From Pseudomonadota bacterium (GTDB lineage Bacteria; Pseudomonadota; Alphaproteobacteria; Rhizobiales; Beijerinckiaceae), in contig JAFAAP010000207.1 of assembly GCA_023426505.1 (NCBI GenBank), forward strand, positions 1 to 64,000: a stretch of 64,000 nucleotides of DNA, written 5' to 3'. Positions 57,701-64,000 of this stretch are shown piece by piece. The first letter of the stretch is position 1. Each line of letters starts with the position of its first letter. The translations under genes were made by a program, and so were the position numbers. The notes under the pieces are model-generated. The model made no database searches, was not told the DNA's origin, and saw nothing but the letters and a program-made list of their open reading frames with translations.

Positions 57701-58666
57701 TCAGGTCTCCTTCACGCGCGGGATCGGGTTCGCATCGGTCAACGCATCAGGAGCAGGCTGGTTTTCGCCGCCCTGCTCCGTGCGCCGCAATTCCCGGATC
57801 AGCGTGCCGAGCGCGGCGAAATCCGCCTTCCGGCTCGATGTCCGCCGCCAGGCGAGCCCGATGGTGCGCATGGGCGGCTCCTCGGGAAACTGGATCAGGG
57901 CGATGCGCTGCCGGTCGACCTCGGCGGCGGCGCAGAGCTCCGGCAGCAGGGTGATGCCGTGGCCGGCCGCCACCATCTGCATGATGGTGGTCAGCGACGC
58001 CGCCCCGAGGGCCTTGCGGGCCTGCACGTTCGCGATCTGGCAGAACTGCAGCGCCTGGTCGCGCAGGCAGTGCCCCTCCTCCAGCAGCAGCAGGCGCTCG
58101 CGCATCATGCGGGTGTGCAGATTGTCCGGCGACCAGCCGGCAGCAGCCTGAGCCTGCACAGCGATCAGGAAGCGGTCGTCGAAGAGCGCCATGCTCTCGA
58201 ACTGGCCGTGCGACACGGGCAGGGCCAGCAGCGCCGTATCGAGGTCGCCGCGCGCCAGTTCCTCGACCAGCGTGTCGGTCTGGGTCTCGCGCACGAGTAG
58301 GTCGAGGGCGGGATAGTTCGTCGCCACACCATGGAGAAGGCTGGGAAGGAGATAGGGCGCCACCGACGGAATGATGCCGAGCCGCAGCGGTCCCGTGAGC
58401 ACGCCGCGCTGCTGGCAGGCGAAGTCGGTGAGCTCGCGCACCTGGGTCAGGATCGCGCCGGCGCGGGCGGCGATCTCCTGGCCGGCGAGCGTCAGCGCAA
58501 CGCTGTTGCCGCGCCGCTCGACCAACCCGATGCCGAGCTCCTGCTCCAGCTCCTTGATCTGCATGGACAGCGCCGGCTGGGTGACGGCGCACTGGCTCGC
58601 CGCCATGCCGAAATGGCACGTGCGGGAGAGGGTTTCGAAGTAGCGGAGCTGCCTTAAGGTGACCAT
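57701..58666 (-). CDS. oxyR: LysR family peroxide sensor OxyR
   Basis: This 321-residue regulator has an N-terminal winged HTH (TLRQLRYFETLSRTCHFGMA; SQCAVTQPALSMQIKELEQE) and a periplasmic-binding-like sensor domain. The peroxide-reactive cysteine pair is intact in EEGHCLRDQALQFC, matching Cys199/Cys208 of E. coli OxyR. It is divergent from catalase. The ATG at 58666 is chosen because a palindrome lies immediately upstream, and the longer frame to 58702 would put it inside the gene. It probably regulates itself, catalase and the downstream FrnE-like gene. Confidence 0.93.
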   Translation of the reverse strand: MVTLRQLRYFETLSRTCHFGMAASQCAVTQPALSMQIKELEQELGIGLVERRGNSVALTLAGQEIAARAGAILTQVRELTDFACQQRGVLTGPLRLGIIPSVAPYLLPSLLHGVATNYPALDLLVRETQTDTLVEELARGDLDTALLALPVSHGQFESMALFDDRFLIAVQAQAAAGWSPDNLHTRMMRERLLLLEEGHCLRDQALQFCQIANVQARKALGAASLTTIMQMVAAGHGITLLPELCAAAEVDRQRIALIQFPEEPPMRTIGLAWRRTSSRKADFAALGTLIRELRRTEQGGENQPAPDALTDANPIPRVKET

Positions 58667-58668
58667 GG

Positions 58669-58689
58669 CCGATAAGATATCCTTATCGG
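58669..58689. promoter_or_regulatory. oxyR-catalase operator palindrome
   Basis: Eight-base arms CCGATAAG and CTTATCGG flank ATATC, giving a near-perfect dyad centred on ATAAG-N5-CTTAT with LysR-type T-N11-A geometry. It lies two bases before the oxyR start and 71 bp before catalase. It is the likely OxyR site for both genes, reached by inference from position and symmetry. Confidence 0.7.
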
Positions 58690-58760
58690 AGGACGTAGGC
58701 AAAGCGATTGGACCTGATCGAGCTGTTTAGGCATGTTCCAGACAAGCTTTGGAGAGGACC

Positions 58761-60227
58761 ATGACCAAAAGCACGACCATGACCACGACGGCCGGTGCGC
58801 CGATCCCCGACAACCAGAACAGCATCTCGGCCGGCCCGCGCGGTCCGCTGCTCCTCCAGGACTACCAGCTGATCGAGAAGCTGGCGCACCAGAACCGCGA
58901 GCGCATTCCGGAGCGCGTGGTGCACGCCAAGGGCTCGGCCGCCTACGGCACGCTGACCATCACCAACGACATCAGCAAGTATTCCAAGGCGAAGGTGTTC
59001 TCCGAGGTCGGCAAGCAGGCGGAAGTGTTCCTGCGCTTCTCCACGGTCGCCGGCGAGCGCGGCGCGGCGGATGCCGAGCGCGACGTGCGCGGCTTCGCCC
59101 TCAAGGTCTACACAGAGGAGGGCAACTGGGACATCGTCGGCAACAACACGCCGGTGTTCTTCGTCCGCGACCCGGTGAAGTTCCCCGACTTCATCCGCAC
59201 GCAGAAGCGCCATCCGGCCACGAACCTGCGTTCCGCCACCGCCATGTGGGATTTCTGGTCGCTCAGCCCCGAGAGCCTGCACCAGGTGACGATCCTGTTC
59301 TCGGATCGCGGCCTGCCGCAGGGCTACCGCTTCATGCATGGTTTCGGGTCGCACACCTACTCGTTCATCAACGAGGCCGGCGAGCGCTACTGGGTGAAGT
59401 TCCACTTCAAGTCGATGCAGGGCATCAAGACCTGGACGAACCGCGAGGCCGAGGCCGTCGTCGCCAAGGACCGCGAGAGCGCCCAGCGCGACCTCTATGA
59501 GGCGATCGAGAACGGCGAGTTCCCGCGGTGGAAGTTCTGCGTGCAGATCATGCCGGAGACCGACGCCGAGAAGACGCCCTACAACCCGTTCGACGTCACG
59601 AAGGTGTGGCCGCATGCGGATTACCCGCTGGTCGAGGTCGGCATTCTCGAACTCAACCGGAATGCGCAGCACTATTTCGCGGAGGTCGAGCAGTCCTCGT
59701 TCTCGCCGTCGAACATCGTGCCGGGCATCGGCTTCTCGCCCGACAAGATGCTGCAGGGCCGCATCTTCGCCTATGCGGATGCGCACCGCTACCGCGTCGG
59801 CACCCATTACGAGGCACTGCCGGTGAACCGTCCGCGCTGCCCGGTGCATCACTACCATGCGGACGGCGGCATGCTGTTCGACATTCCGAACCGGGGTAAC
59901 GCCTATTACGAGCCGAACTCCTTCGGAGGGCCGGTGCAGACGCAGCGCGCCGTGGAGCCGCCGCTCAAGATCTCGGGCGATGCTGACCGCTACGACCACC
60001 GCGCCGGCAACGACGACTACAAGCAGCCCGGCGACCTCTTCCGCCTCATGACGCCCGAGGAGCAGGAGCGCCTCATGGACAACATCGCCGAAGCGATGCA
60101 GGGCGTGCCGGAGGAGATCGTGAAGCGCCAGATCGTCCATTTCTACCTGGCGGACAAGGCCTATGGCCTCGGCGTCGCCGACCGCATGGGCCTGAAAGGC
60201 GCGGTCATGATCCAGGCTGCCGAGTAA
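58761..60227 (+). CDS. katA: monofunctional heme catalase (clade 3)
   Basis: This 488-residue enzyme decomposes hydrogen peroxide. The distal His is in [16 protein letters not shown] near residue 60, the distal Asn in [15 protein letters not shown] near 130, and the proximal heme Tyr in [17 protein letters not shown] near 340. The NADPH-binding small-subunit size fits clade 3. The ATG at 58761 follows GGAGAGGACC. A strong terminator follows. It is divergent from oxyR across a shared palindrome. Confidence 0.96.
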   Translation: MTKSTTMTTTAGAPIPDNQNSISAGPRGPLLLQDYQLIEKLAHQNRERIPERVVHAKGSAAYGTLTITNDISKYSKAKVFSEVGKQAEVFLRFSTVAGERGAADAERDVRGFALKVYTEEGNWDIVGNNTPVFFVRDPVKFPDFIRTQKRHPATNLRSATAMWDFWSLSPESLHQVTILFSDRGLPQGYRFMHGFGSHTYSFINEAGERYWVKFHFKSMQGIKTWTNREAEAVVAKDRESAQRDLYEAIENGEFPRWKFCVQIMPETDAEKTPYNPFDVTKVWPHADYPLVEVGILELNRNAQHYFAEVEQSSFSPSNIVPGIGFSPDKMLQGRIFAYADAHRYRVGTHYEALPVNRPRCPVHHYHADGGMLFDIPNRGNAYYEPNSFGGPVQTQRAVEPPLKISGDADRYDHRAGNDDYKQPGDLFRLMTPEEQERLMDNIAEAMQGVPEEIVKRQIVHFYLADKAYGLGVADRMGLKGAVMIQAAE

Positions 60228-60253
60228 GGCGTTCGTCGCAGCAGCCTGTCGGA

Positions 60254-60287
60254 GCGGTCCAGGGAGGCGACCTGGACCGCTTTTTAT
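60254..60287 (+). terminator. intrinsic terminator of catalase
   Basis: A 10-bp stem AGCGGTCCAG / CTGGACCGCT with a 9-nt loop is followed by TTTTATT. It ends the catalase transcript just before the convergent hydrolase gene. Confidence 0.88.
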
Positions 60288-60291
60288 TGTC

Positions 60292-60945
60292 CTAGAACAC
60301 GCCGTCGCCCTGGAGGAACGGATTCGTCTGCCGCTCCTGGCCGATGGTGCTCGTCGGGCCGTGGCCGCAGATGAAGGCGACGTCGTCGCCGAGCGGCAGG
60401 AGCTTCTCGTTGATCGAGCGGATAAGGGCCTTGCCGTCGCCGCCCGGCAGGTCGGTGCGTCCGACCGAGCCCTGGAACAGCACGTCGCCCACGATGGCGA
60501 AGCGCTGCGGGCTGGCCACGAAGACCACGCTGCCCGGCGAGTGGCCTGGGCAGTGGAGCACGTCGAGCGTCATGTCGCCGACCGTCACCGTGTCGCCCTC
60601 CTGGAGCCATCGATCCGGGGTGACGGCGCGCACGCCCGTCATGCCGTAGCCGCGGCCGGTCTCAGGCAGGTTGTCGAGCAGGAAGCGGTCCGCCTCGTGC
60701 GGCCCCTCGACCGGTACGCCGAGTTCCTCCTTCAGTTCCGCCGCGCCGCCCGCATGGTCGATATGGCCATGGGTGAGCAGGATCTTCTCAATGGTCACGC
60801 CGGTTTCGGCGATGGCCTGGCGGATGCGGTCGAGGTCGCCGCCAGGGTCGATCACGGCGCCCTTCTTCGTCCTGTCGTTCCACAGGAGCGTGCAGTTCTG
60901 CTGGAACGGCGTCACGGGAATGATGGCGGCGCGGATGTCTGACAC
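60292..60945 (-). CDS. MBL-fold metallo-hydrolase, glyoxalase II-like
   Basis: This 217-residue metallo-beta-lactamase-fold enzyme has the metal motif LLTHGHIDHAGG near residue 60, the HCPGHSPGSV His, and a late ICGHGPTSTIGQE. It starts IPVTPFQQNCTLLWNDRTKK, typical of YcbL/GloB2-type hydrolases that cleave S-lactoylglutathione or related thioesters. It is next to the glutathione-dependent formaldehyde genes, so a thiol-ester detoxification role is plausible. A persulfide dioxygenase role (ETHE1-like) is less likely at this length. Confidence 0.85.
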   Translation of the reverse strand: MSDIRAAIIPVTPFQQNCTLLWNDRTKKGAVIDPGGDLDRIRQAIAETGVTIEKILLTHGHIDHAGGAAELKEELGVPVEGPHEADRFLLDNLPETGRGYGMTGVRAVTPDRWLQEGDTVTVGDMTLDVLHCPGHSPGSVVFVASPQRFAIVGDVLFQGSVGRTDLPGGDGKALIRSINEKLLPLGDDVAFICGHGPTSTIGQERQTNPFLQGDGVF

Positions 60946-61089
60946 GGGAAGTCCTCACGTTATGCACACAGCACATATAGCCGGGCCTCCTCCGTTTGAA
61001 CCCCTCATGGCTGAGGGCGCGGTCTATTGACCTCGCCCGGCCACGGTTCACATAGTCCCGGCACAGATTCGCAAGGAAGAGGCATCATC

Positions 61090-62202
61090 ATGGAAACCAG
61101 GGCCGCCGTGGCGTGGGAAGCGGGCAAGCCGCTCACCATCGAGACCATCCGCATCGAGGGCCCCAAGCCGGGCGAGGTGCTGGTGGAGGTGATGGCGACC
61201 GGCGTCTGCCACACGGATGCCTATACACTCTCAGGCCTCGATTCCGAGGGCAAGTTTCCGGCGATCCTCGGCCATGAAGGCGCAGGCATCGTGCGCGAGG
61301 TCGGCGCGGGTGTGACGACGCTGAAAGTCGGCGACCACGTGATCCCGCTCTACACGCCCGAGTGCCGCAACTGCAAATCCTGCCTGTCGCGCCGCACGAA
61401 TCTGTGCACCGCGATCCGCTCCACCCAGGGCCAGGGCGTGATGCCCGACGGCACGAGTCGCTTCCGCTGCGACGGCGAGACCGTGTTCCATTACATGGGC
61501 TGCTCGACCTTCGCGAACTTCACGGTGCTGCCGGAGATCGCGCTCGCCAAGGTCCGCGAGGACGCGCCGTTCGACAAGATCTGCTACATCGGCTGCGGCG
61601 TCACCACGGGCATCGGCGCGGTGATCTACACCGCGAAGGTGTGGCCGGGCGCGAACGTGGTGGTGTTCGGCCTCGGCGGCATCGGCCTGAACGTGATCCA
61701 GGGCGCCCGCATGGTCGGCGCCGACAAGATCATCGGCGTCGACATCAACCCATCCAAGCGCGCCATGGCCGAGAAATTCGGCATGACCGACTTCATCAAT
61801 CCGAAGGAGATCGGCAACGACAAGGTCGTGCAGGCGATCGTCGACCTCACGGGCGGCGGCGCGGATTTCTCATTCGACGCCACCGGCAACACGGACGTGA
61901 TGCGCCAGGCGCTCGAATGCTGCCACCGCGGCTGGGGCGAGAGCATCATCATCGGCGTGGCCGAGGCCGGCAAGGAGATCGCCACCCGTCCGTTCCAGCT
62001 CGTCACCGGCCGCGTCTGGAAGGGCACCGCGTTCGGCGGCGCGCGCGGACGCACGGACGTGCCGAAGATCGTCGACTGGTACATGGAGGGCAAGATCAAC
62101 ATCGACGACCTGATCACCCACAAGATGCCGCTCGAGGAGATCAACACCGCCTTCGACCTCATGCACGAGGGCAAGTCGATCCGCTCGGTCATCGTGTACT
62201 GA
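61090..62202 (+). CDS. adhC: S-(hydroxymethyl)glutathione dehydrogenase / class III alcohol dehydrogenase
   Basis: This 370-residue zinc enzyme oxidises the formaldehyde-glutathione adduct with NAD and also reduces S-nitrosoglutathione. Catalytic zinc ligands lie in [12 protein letters not shown] and GHEGAGIV, and the structural zinc cysteines in [16 protein letters not shown]. The NAD motif is [30 protein letters not shown] precedes the ATG at 61090. It is 14 bp upstream of the S-formylglutathione hydrolase gene, completing the pathway. No glutathione-formaldehyde activating enzyme gene is nearby. Confidence 0.96.
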   Translation: METRAAVAWEAGKPLTIETIRIEGPKPGEVLVEVMATGVCHTDAYTLSGLDSEGKFPAILGHEGAGIVREVGAGVTTLKVGDHVIPLYTPECRNCKSCLSRRTNLCTAIRSTQGQGVMPDGTSRFRCDGETVFHYMGCSTFANFTVLPEIALAKVREDAPFDKICYIGCGVTTGIGAVIYTAKVWPGANVVVFGLGGIGLNVIQGARMVGADKIIGVDINPSKRAMAEKFGMTDFINPKEIGNDKVVQAIVDLTGGGADFSFDATGNTDVMRQALECCHRGWGESIIIGVAEAGKEIATRPFQLVTGRVWKGTAFGGARGRTDVPKIVDWYMEGKINIDDLITHKMPLEEINTAFDLMHEGKSIRSVIVY

Positions 62203-62216
62203 TCGGGAGACAGCGC

Positions 62217-63062
62217 TTGAGCCTCGAGGTCGTCTCCCAGTCGCGCTGCTTCGGCGGCACGCAGTTCGTCTATCGCCACGCCTCGCTTGAGACCGGCACG
62301 CCGATGCGCGTGGCGGTCTACGTTCCGCCCCAGGCGGAGCACGGCAAGGTGCCGGTGGTGTGGTTCATGTCGGGCCTGACCTGCACGGAGGAGAACTTCA
62401 CCGTGAAGGCGGGCGCGCAGCGCGTCGCGGCGGAGCTCGGCCTGATCCTCGTCGCGCCGGACACCAGCCCCCGCGGCGAGGGCGTGCCGGACGACCCGGA
62501 GGGAGCCTACGACTTCGGCCTCGGGGCCGGCTTCTACGTTGATGCCACCGAGGCGCCCTGGTCGAGGAACTACCGGATGCGCTCCTACATCGAGCGCGAG
62601 CTGCCCGCGCTCCTCGCCGAACACCTCCCGACCGACATGGGCCGCCAGGGAATCACCGGCCATTCCATGGGCGGCCACGGGGCCATCACCATCGCGCTTC
62701 GCAACCCTGGCCGGTTCAAGGCGGTCTCGGCCTTCGCGCCCATCGCGTCGCCCCTGAACTGCCCCTGGGGCGAGAAGGCGCTGACCGGCTATCTCGGGCC
62801 GGACCGGGCGCCATGGCGGGACTACGATTCCTGCGCGCTCATCGCGGACGGCGCGCGCCTGCCCGACCTCCTGGTCGATCAGGGCGCCGCCGACGGCTTT
62901 CTCGAAAACCAGCTCAAGCCCCAGCTCCTGGAGGCGGCCTGCGCCGAGGCCGGCATTCCCCTGACCCTGCGCCGGCAGGATGGCTACGACCATTCCTACT
63001 TCTTCATAGCGACCTTCATCGAGGATCACCTGCGCTGGCACGCGGACCGGCTGGGGGTTTAA
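62217..63062 (+). CDS. fghA: S-formylglutathione hydrolase
   Basis: This 281-residue serine esterase converts S-formylglutathione to formate and glutathione. The nucleophile is in GITGHSMGGHGAITIALRNP near residue 145, the acid in LLVDQGAADGF, and the His in DGYDHSYFFIATF. WFMSGLTCTEENF near 50 is a further family signature. The start is TTG at 62217, preceded by GGGAGA, giving MSLEVVSQSRCFGG. No ATG fits. It is co-transcribed with adhC. Confidence 0.95.
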   Translation: MSLEVVSQSRCFGGTQFVYRHASLETGTPMRVAVYVPPQAEHGKVPVVWFMSGLTCTEENFTVKAGAQRVAAELGLILVAPDTSPRGEGVPDDPEGAYDFGLGAGFYVDATEAPWSRNYRMRSYIERELPALLAEHLPTDMGRQGITGHSMGGHGAITIALRNPGRFKAVSAFAPIASPLNCPWGEKALTGYLGPDRAPWRDYDSCALIADGARLPDLLVDQGAADGFLENQLKPQLLEAACAEAGIPLTLRRQDGYDHSYFFIATFIEDHLRWHADRLGV

Positions 63063-63248
63063 AAACTCATTGGAGGTAGCCGCGCCCGGCTGAATTCGGG
63101 TTTTCGGCTTGTTTCGCAAGGTGTTCCGGCGCACCGCGCAAAGGTGACGCAGAGGAATAGATCCTTCTGGAATGATAGAGCATAGCTCTTTAGGCACAAA
63201 CGCGCTAAGAGAGCCCCTCGCCCTGCGAATCTTTTCAGAAGACCGACC

Positions 63249-63785
63249 ATGGAACAGACCCGCGAGCCTATTTTTACCTCCAATGCCGGCCAGATCGTCG
63301 GCAAGGCCGTCGACATGACCAAGACCGCCCTTGCGTCGGAGGCCGGCAAGGCCGCGCTCCGGACGGTCATCACCAAGGGGCCGGACGGCCTGATGCAGCA
63401 TCTGGCCCAGGCCGCCCAGAAGCATGCGCCCGACCCGATCACGCAGGCCCGCCTCGTGCTGGCCGAACAAGGCCAGCATTTCGACGCCATGCGCGGCGCC
63501 ATCGGGCAGATCGGACAGTCACTGACCGAGGTGAACGAGGCCCATTCCGGGCGGCAGGCTCATGACTCGCACCTGGTCTCGCTCCTGAATGCGCAGGCCG
63601 AGGCGATTCAGGGGCTGACTCTCCTGGTCCTCAAGGGACAGCAGGTCCAGGCGGAGCTGATCAATGCGGTCGATGCGCAGGCCCGCCAGCCGGCTGCCAA
63701 CGGCATGCCGAAATGGATCTACTACGCCATGGGCGCCATGATGGTCTGGAGCATGATCACCATGGTCTTCTCCTCGATCTTCTAA
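63249..63785 (+). CDS. tail-anchored membrane protein of unknown function
   Basis: This 178-residue protein is soluble and helical for about 150 residues (QIVGKAVDMTKTALASEAGK; LTLLVLKGQQVQAELINAVD) and ends in one hydrophobic helix, WIYYAMGAMMVWSMITMVFS, giving a tail-anchored or C-in topology. It is not a known family to me. The preceding 186-bp spacer has no clear regulatory site. The next gene starts 80 bp further on the same strand, and the pair may be related. Confidence 0.65.
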   Translation: MEQTREPIFTSNAGQIVGKAVDMTKTALASEAGKAALRTVITKGPDGLMQHLAQAAQKHAPDPITQARLVLAEQGQHFDAMRGAIGQIGQSLTEVNEAHSGRQAHDSHLVSLLNAQAEAIQGLTLLVLKGQQVQAELINAVDAQARQPAANGMPKWIYYAMGAMMVWSMITMVFSSIF

Positions 63786-63864
63786 GCTTGAGAAATTCTT
63801 TCAGCTCAACGATCCTGGCTTAAGCTCTTCCTTTGATTTTCATGGATTCGTGGGGGACAGATCC

Positions 63865-64000
63865 ATGTTCGACGCCAAGAAACTCCTGGACGCTCTCGGA
63901 ACGCCGGCGACACCGCCAGCACCTGCTCCGACCGCTCCTGCACCCGCGCCCGCTCCGGAAGCCACGAAGCCCGCCGAGGCCAAGCCGAGCAGCGCCGCCC
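63865..64000 (+). CDS. probable DUF533/TerB-family protein (partial, cut by right edge)
   Basis: Only 45 codons are visible: MFDAKKLLDALGTPATPPAP and a Pro/Ala-rich linker. The MFDAKKLLD start followed by a low-complexity spacer is what I associate with alphaproteobacterial DUF533 (TerB-like) inner-membrane proteins. GGGGGACAG precedes the ATG at 63865. The diagnostic domain lies beyond the window, so the family assignment is tentative. Confidence 0.5.
   Translation, partial: MFDAKKLLDALGTPATPPAPAPTAPAPAPAPEATKPAEAKPSSAA

Overview
The window is high-GC chromosomal DNA from an alphaproteobacterium, most likely of the order Hyphomicrobiales. A Methylobacteriaceae member such as Microvirga would fit, but genus is an inference. 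Supporting signs are the IolC kinase fused to a DUF2090 domain, a single-cassette sugar ABC ATPase of the FrcA type, the class III alcohol dehydrogenase/S-formylglutathione hydrolase pair, the MinCDE operon, and a REP-like palindrome of a type I associate with this order. No phage, transposase or CRISPR array is visible. About 53 protein genes (two cut by the window edges), one intact tRNA and one tRNA fragment are supported.

Layout. 1-9.7 kb: an edge-truncated SelD-linked flavin oxidoreductase, an O-antigen-ligase-like membrane protein, an M20 amidohydrolase, an L-lactate permease, RibA with a degenerate N-terminal RibB-like domain, a secreted protein of unknown function, a DMT exporter and two small proteins. 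9.7-15.3 kb: an SLC13/TrkA-C permease, a CAP-domain lipoprotein, and a flavoprotein overlapping recQ. 15.3-29 kb: a sugar/inositol locus. It has an oxidoreductase and an ABC transporter (binding protein, permease, ATPase) on the minus strand, a divergent RpiR-type regulator, iolG on the minus strand, and a divergent iolC - membrane protein - iolD - iolE - iolB operon. Paired GGAA-N6-TTCC-like sites with the same 30-bp spacing lie in both divergent promoter regions, so regulator, transporter and catabolic genes look like one regulon. iolA is absent from the window. A lower-GC tautomerase gene interrupts the transporter arm.

29-39 kb: an RsmC-like methyltransferase overlapping an RsuA-type pseudouridine synthase, then a two-gene signalling operon. 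That operon holds a 1931-residue hybrid histidine kinase with a long tandem HAMP array and three receiver domains, translationally coupled to a second hybrid kinase with receivers at both ends. 39-48 kb: tRNA-Arg(CCG), a TerC-family protein, a 5' half of another tRNA-Arg, DMT and MFS transporters, small secreted proteins, an RlpA-like protein, a coupled pair of unknown envelope proteins (one with an SNase-like fold lacking catalytic residues), and minCDE.

48-64 kb: an AT-rich spacer with a long hairpin, an orphan TAXI binding protein, a secreted coiled-coil protein, a CurA-like reductase, a TauE/SafE exporter, divergent cysK and YeeE/YedE genes around nested AT-rich palindromes, an FrnE-like DsbA protein, divergent oxyR-catalase around a near-perfect palindrome, an MBL-fold hydrolase, the glutathione-dependent formaldehyde detoxification pair, a tail-anchored protein, and the start of a probable DUF533/TerB protein. 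The sulfur, redox and formaldehyde genes in the last 10 kb form a thiol and oxidative-stress neighbourhood.
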